Source: Bacteroidota bacterium
Lineage (GTDB): Bacteria > Bacteroidota > Bacteroidia > Cytophagales > Cyclobacteriaceae
Direction: 5' to 3'
Length of the DNA stretch: 26,448 bases
Assembly: GCA_023431285.1 (NCBI GenBank)
Contig: JAEYXN010000273.1
Location: forward strand, 1 to 26,448
The notes beneath the pieces were generated by a model. That model was not told the origin of the DNA and searched no databases. It was given only the letters and a program-made list of their open reading frames with translations. Made by a program: the position numbers and the translations under genes. This document shows, in pieces, positions 23,055 through 26,448 of the stretch (the stretch's first letter is position 1; the number at the start of each line of letters is the position of its first letter).

Positions 23055-24383
23055 ATGAAATTAATTACTCGGGCATCCCTTGCCCTGGCCTTTCTCCTAT
23101 TGTCCACAAATTTGTTCGCCCAGGAATCGGAGGTCACTCCTACCGACACAGGGGCAGCTGCGTGGATGTTAACGTCCACAGCCCTTGTGCTACTCATGGT
23201 CCCCGGCCTGGCCATGTTTTATGGTGGACTTGTAAGAACGAAGAATGTTCTGGGTACGATGATGCACAGCTTTGCAGCAATGGGCATTATGACGATCCTC
23301 TGGGTCGTCTGCGGTTACGCGATGGCCTTCGGACCTAATGTGCTTGGGGGTTGGTTCGGATGGAATTCTGACTACTTCCTCCTATCAGGTATCGACGAGG
23401 CTATCATGGACGCAGGGGTACCCGAGTTAGTGTTCTCTATGTTCCAGGCGAAGTTTGCAATCATTGCCCCCGCCCTGATCGCAGGAGCATTCGCTGAACG
23501 TGTTTCTTTCAAAGGATATTGTTTCTTCATCGCTCTGTGGGGCCTTCTGGTGTATAACCCACTTGCACACTGGGTGTGGGCTGGCGATGGTTTCCTTTAT
23601 ACGCTTGGCGCGAAGGGAGCGATCGATTTTGCAGGTGGAACAGTCGTTCATATTTCAGCTGGTGTGAGCGGACTTGTGGCGGCGATCTTCATTGGCGCGA
23701 GAAAATCATTCCCTCATCTTCCTATGCGTCCAAATAACCTGGTAATGACTATGATTGGAGTAGGACTTCTCTGGGTGGGGTGGTTCGGATTCAATGCCGG
23801 AAGCAGTGTGAGCAGCGGACTTACTGCAGCGCAGGCATTGACAGTTACGCAGATTGCAGCCGCAGCGGGTGCGATGGCATGGGTCATCATCGAAGGAATG
23901 CATCAGGGTAAGGCTACAGCGCTTGGTTTTGCCAGTGGTATTCTTGCTGGTCTTGTAGCGATCACTCCTGCAGCAGGAGTTGTAAAGCCAGGGGGCGCGA
24001 TCATTCTTGGTGTGCTCTCAACGGGCTTCTGTTATCTTGCGATTCAGTGGAAAAATAAACTTGGCTTTGATGATACGCTCGATGCTTTCGGAATCCACGG
24101 CGTGGGCGGCATCATAGGAGCTGTGTTCCTGGCATTCTTCATTCGCGAAAGCTGGATGGCGGAGGCTATCAGCATCAACCCTGAATGGGGCACAATGAAA
24201 CAACTCGGGATTCAGACACTCGCAGTGGTGATGGCAATCGCCTACTCCGCTATCGGAACCTGGATCATCTTGTTTGTCCTGAATAAGTTCATTCCTCTGC
24301 GCAGCAGCAGCGAGGCAGAAATGAAAGGCCTGGACAACTACTACCATGGCGAACGCGGTTACGGTATGGTAAATCCGAACTAA
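23055..24383 (+). CDS. amtB: Ammonium transporter
   Basis: This 442-aa Amt/Rh family channel-like transporter moves ammonium across the inner membrane. A signal peptide (MKLITRASLALAFLLLS, cleavage near FAQ) precedes eleven predicted membrane helices, as in other bacterial Amt proteins. Family landmarks are GAAAWMLTSTALVLLMVPGLAMFYGGLVR, a FQAKFAIIAPALIAGAFAER segment with the pore Phe, and DFAGGTVVHISAG, which holds the conserved Asp and first pore His. GWFGFNAGS follows, and FGIHGVGGIIGAVF holds the second pore His. The cytoplasmic tail ends in GERGYGMVNPN. It precedes the PII gene by 39 bases, the usual amtB-glnK pairing, and is expected to be blocked by that PII protein. Confidence 0.95.
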   Translation: MKLITRASLALAFLLLSTNLFAQESEVTPTDTGAAAWMLTSTALVLLMVPGLAMFYGGLVRTKNVLGTMMHSFAAMGIMTILWVVCGYAMAFGPNVLGGWFGWNSDYFLLSGIDEAIMDAGVPELVFSMFQAKFAIIAPALIAGAFAERVSFKGYCFFIALWGLLVYNPLAHWVWAGDGFLYTLGAKGAIDFAGGTVVHISAGVSGLVAAIFIGARKSFPHLPMRPNNLVMTMIGVGLLWVGWFGFNAGSSVSSGLTAAQALTVTQIAAAAGAMAWVIIEGMHQGKATALGFASGILAGLVAITPAAGVVKPGGAIILGVLSTGFCYLAIQWKNKLGFDDTLDAFGIHGVGGIIGAVFLAFFIRESWMAEAISINPEWGTMKQLGIQTLAVVMAIAYSAIGTWIILFVLNKFIPLRSSSEAEMKGLDNYYHGERGYGMVNPN

Positions 24384-24422
24384 CGGGAGGTCTATTCGTC
24401 CACAAACTAAATTCAAAGACAA

Positions 24423-24770
24423 ATGAGATTAATCATAGCAATAATTCGCGAGAACCAGCTGGATCAGGTTCGTGAAGCTCTTATTGAGGCGGGGGTTAGC
24501 CGTATCACCGTGAGCCACGTTTCAGGACATGGAAGAAATCAGACGGGAGAAGAGATCTACCGTGGCCAAAAAGTAATCCCTAACCTTGTTCCGAATATTC
24601 GAATAGAGATAGCAGTTAATGATGATTTCGTCAAATCGACCTGCGATGCAATCATCAACGCTACGAAAGCGAATGATAGCGGATTCGTTGGAAGTGGAAA
24701 GATATTCGTTCTTCCGCTAGAAGAAGTGATCCGCCTCCGGACCGGAGAGACCGGCTCAGAAGCGATCTGA
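24423..24770 (+). CDS. glnK: PII family nitrogen regulatory protein (GlnK/GlnB-like)
   Basis: This 115-aa trimeric signalling protein senses ATP/ADP and 2-oxoglutarate and is predicted to plug AmtB. It aligns without gaps to E. coli GlnB over the first 60 residues. The T-loop reads GHGRNQTGEEIYRGQKV (35-51). Arg47, which enters the AmtB pore, is present. Tyr51, the uridylylation site, is Val, and position 49 is Gln rather than the Ser phosphorylated in cyanobacteria. Gln39, which helps bind 2-oxoglutarate and Mg-ATP, is Asn with a Gln next to it. The C-terminal block VGSGKIFVLPLEEVIRLRTGE is the second PII signature, with a small insertion before it. It follows amtB, and a terminator follows it. 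Confidence 0.93.
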   Translation: MRLIIAIIRENQLDQVREALIEAGVSRITVSHVSGHGRNQTGEEIYRGQKVIPNLVPNIRIEIAVNDDFVKSTCDAIINATKANDSGFVGSGKIFVLPLEEVIRLRTGETGSEAI

Positions 24771-24774
24771 TGAA

Positions 24775-24808
24775 AAGGCCCGGAGGAACACTCCGGGCCT
24801 TCTTATTT
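24775..24808. terminator. Bidirectional intrinsic terminator after the PII gene
   Basis: An eleven-base stem AAGGCCCGGAG / CTCCGGGCCTT with a five-base loop is followed by CTTATTT on the plus strand and by TTTTC on the minus strand. It lies four bases after the PII stop and two bases from the end of the convergent stress-protein gene, so it can end both, more strongly on the plus strand. Confidence 0.8.
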
Positions 24809-24810
24809 GA

Positions 24811-25668
24811 TTACGATACGTTCTGCAGATTAAACGTAAAGACCGGTCTGCCGACTTCCTTGACCAACCGGTTTGAAAACCTGTTCGAGAAGATTCGGAA
24901 GATTCCATCTTTACTGTTCTTTATGACTGCAATCAATCCGGCGCTGTTCTGTCTTGCAAATCCTATTACCGCCTCTGCCTGATCTGTTGCATCCATAATG
25001 TGGATGGAATATTTTTCAAATGCCGCGTTCGTCGCCATCTCCCGGAAATAACTCTCAAGTTCCTGAACTGGTTCCTCTGAGTCCCGGACGTGAACCATGT
25101 AAATATGAGAATCGAAGCTTTCCGCGAGTTGGCGTAATGTGTTAAGGCTCACCAACGCAAAATCCTTTTCAATTTTGTTGACCGCGAGAACGATCCTTCG
25201 CAGATCTTCAGGGTAAAATCCGTCTCGTACCGATAATACGGGACACGATGAAATCTTGATCACCTGTTCTGTATGGTTACCGGTAAACACTTCTTCAGCA
25301 TTCTCCTCCCCTGACGTTCCCATCACCACCAGGTCGATCAGTTCCTTATTGAGGTAGTCATCGACGCCATTCTTCAGCTCATCGTCTATAATACCATATT
25401 CGATCTCCACACCTTCAGCCTGATATTTCGCTGCAAGCTCCTCCAGCTTTGCCTGGTTGGCACGAATAAGATCAATTGTATATCTCTCCTGTTCAGGATC
25501 AGCTTTTAAAGTAATGTCACCCGTAGCGGTAAATGTCTTTCCAAAAGGATGCTTCGTGAAGTTGATCAGGCTGATGATAGCTCCTGAGCGTTTGGCCACT
25601 TCAACTGCAAGCTCAAGGCCTTTTTCAGCGATAGGGGAAAGATCTGTAGGGACAAGGATTTTTTCCAT
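24811..25668 (-). CDS. Universal stress protein, two tandem UspA domains
   Basis: The 285 aa form two Usp domains. The first (1-148) starts MEKILVPTDLSPIAEKGLELAVEVAKRSG and ends IDLVVMGTSGEENAEEVFTGNHTEQVIKISSCPVLSVRD. The nucleotide-binding pattern G-x2-G-x9-G-(S/T) is present except that the last position is Asn. The second domain (about 157-285) begins RRIVLAVNKIEKDFALVSL, is degenerate and lacks the glycine motif. Two-domain Usp proteins of this kind are common in Bacteroidota and act as cytoplasmic stress-linked nucleotide-binding proteins with unknown targets. ATG at 25668. It is convergent with the PII gene. Confidence 0.9.
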   Translation of the reverse strand: MEKILVPTDLSPIAEKGLELAVEVAKRSGAIISLINFTKHPFGKTFTATGDITLKADPEQERYTIDLIRANQAKLEELAAKYQAEGVEIEYGIIDDELKNGVDDYLNKELIDLVVMGTSGEENAEEVFTGNHTEQVIKISSCPVLSVRDGFYPEDLRRIVLAVNKIEKDFALVSLNTLRQLAESFDSHIYMVHVRDSEEPVQELESYFREMATNAAFEKYSIHIMDATDQAEAVIGFARQNSAGLIAVIKNSKDGIFRIFSNRFSNRLVKEVGRPVFTFNLQNVS

Positions 25669-25687
25669 AAGAAATAGAGGGTCTTTA

Positions 25688-26448
25688 TTAGTGTTTTGTT
25701 TGGATACCGTTATATGATTTAATTCGCCAGGTTGCGTTCACATCATTGGGAATAGCACGCATGGCAACAGAAGAGGGTCGCGGCCCAGGGTCGGCTCTCC
25801 GTCCTGCAATGGCGCGAATCAATCGCTGCAACGGTCCGGCTACCCATGAAATCCAGCCAACCCACAAAGTAAGATTAGTATTGATCTTTTGGGTTTTTTC
25901 CTTCCGAAGCAGGATGGCTGTCAACTCTCTGTTCACAAAATCCGGGTCGGTTTTCAGCTGCTTCACGAAGTATGCCTGAAGCAATTCGCCGCTCACCGGT
26001 CCTGCCGGTAAAAAACTCAGGCCAGTGACGATGGGCACCGCCTGCATCGATAAATTTTCCAGCCTGGCGCGGCTGAAGAACTCATTAACAAAGTCATCGT
26101 TCTCCTTTTCCGCAGAATGAATAAACAGGCAATCTCTGCGATGCATCAGGGCTGACAAGCGAGGCCGTATCGCCAGTTCGGGCATCAATGGGATGTTAAG
26201 CGTTGATAGGTTCCTGGCATGCACGCATTGTGTAATCGAGAAAGCGACATCGGTGTTATTGCTTTCCACTGCATCTACGAGAAGTTCAAGATGATTACAC
26301 AACCAGATCTCGTCTTCGCGGAGATATGCTGTGTAGCTGCCGCGGCAACGTCTCTGACCTTCCAAAATCAAACTAAACTCATCTTTATCTGATGGTAAGT
26401 GGATTGATCTGATTCGCGGATCATGAAATGACTGAACAAGCTCATCAG
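25688..26448 (-). CDS. Glycosyltransferase family 2-like protein, 5' end outside window
   Basis: The minus-strand frame is open to the right edge, so the N terminus is missing; about 253 residues are visible. The visible start reads DELVQSFHDPRIRSIHLP, then GQRRCRGSYTAYLREDEIWLCNHLELLVDAVE. This matches the middle of GT-A family 2 transferases (D-x-R-(I/V)-x-x-(I/L)-x-x, N-x-G-x-x-x-A-x-G-x-(Y/F)-(I)-A-(Y/F)-L-D-D-D-D-x-W). The metal-binding DxD is altered: LREDEIW in place of LDDDDxW, so activity or metal use may differ. Later parts are unremarkable, with a hydrophobic stretch near the C terminus (LTLWVGWISWVAG). The sugar and acceptor are unknown. Confidence 0.72.
   Translation of the reverse strand, partial: DELVQSFHDPRIRSIHLPSDKDEFSLILEGQRRCRGSYTAYLREDEIWLCNHLELLVDAVESNNTDVAFSITQCVHARNLSTLNIPLMPELAIRPRLSALMHRRDCLFIHSAEKENDDFVNEFFSRARLENLSMQAVPIVTGLSFLPAGPVSGELLQAYFVKQLKTDPDFVNRELTAILLRKEKTQKINTNLTLWVGWISWVAGPLQRLIRAIAGRRADPGPRPSSVAMRAIPNDVNATWRIKSYNGIQTKH

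Noticed and set aside
24770..24982. Plus-strand frame of 70 codons after the PII gene
   Set aside because: It starts inside the terminator region and is opposite the universal stress protein.
1..26448. Mobile element, prophage, CRISPR or tRNA genes
   Set aside because: No transposase, integrase, phage or Cas proteins, no spaced direct-repeat array, and no tRNA-like cloverleaf were seen in the window.

Overview
The window looks like chromosome from a Bacteroidota bacterium, most likely of the Cytophagales (inference). The evidence is a TonB starting MEPKK, an OmpA protein with PD40 repeats, an ECF sigma factor paired with an anti-sigma factor that ends in an outer-membrane barrel, lipoproteins with acidic residues after the lipidated cysteine, few Shine-Dalgarno sequences, and promoter candidates of the TTG / TAnnTTTG (or TTCG) type. 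Base composition looks close to balanced. I found no tRNA, rRNA, CRISPR array, transposase, integrase or phage gene.

Layout. 1-2178: a DUF4112 gene cut by the left edge, then on the minus strand an unknown 122-aa gene, an SDR oxidoreductase and a DUF3267-type membrane zincin. 2179-3336: a divergent intergenic region with two matching palindromes, then an MpaB-family (DUF2236) haem oxygenase candidate. 3409-5741: proB and proA, the first two steps of proline synthesis. 5742-6172: no gene, several inverted repeats. 6173-9802: TonB, TerB-like protein, OmpA/PD40 protein, single-domain response regulator, CBS-pair protein. 9982-14945: Zn alcohol dehydrogenase, LpxL-type acyltransferase, membrane fatty acid desaturase, CsbD protein, PiT-like permease. 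14946-15869: about 0.9 kb without a convincing gene, holding a GC-rich structured element and an ECF-type promoter. 15870-20562: Ig-like lipoprotein, ECF sigma factor, candidate dual-membrane-spanning anti-sigma factor, and a large PKD/beta-helix lipoprotein. 20565-22841: small CxxC protein, cyclophilin, RarD-like EamA transporter, small membrane protein. 23055-24770: amtB and a PII gene. 24811 to the end: tandem universal stress protein and a family 2 glycosyltransferase cut by the right edge.

The most interesting part is 15.8-20.6 kb. The sigma gene overlaps a 471-aa protein with a short cytoplasmic head, one inner-membrane helix, a polar linker of about 185 residues and a C-terminal barrel ending in Phe. 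This is the plan of the dual-membrane-spanning anti-sigma factors (Dma) described in Bacteroides thetaiotaomicron. Both the operon and the lipoprotein gene behind it are preceded by CAGGCAACnCTTT, exactly 13 bases, then GTCT. I read this as one envelope-sensing regulon in which the sigma factor drives its own operon and two predicted surface lipoproteins. Secondary points of interest are the PII protein, which lacks Tyr51, and the paired operators before the MpaB-family gene.
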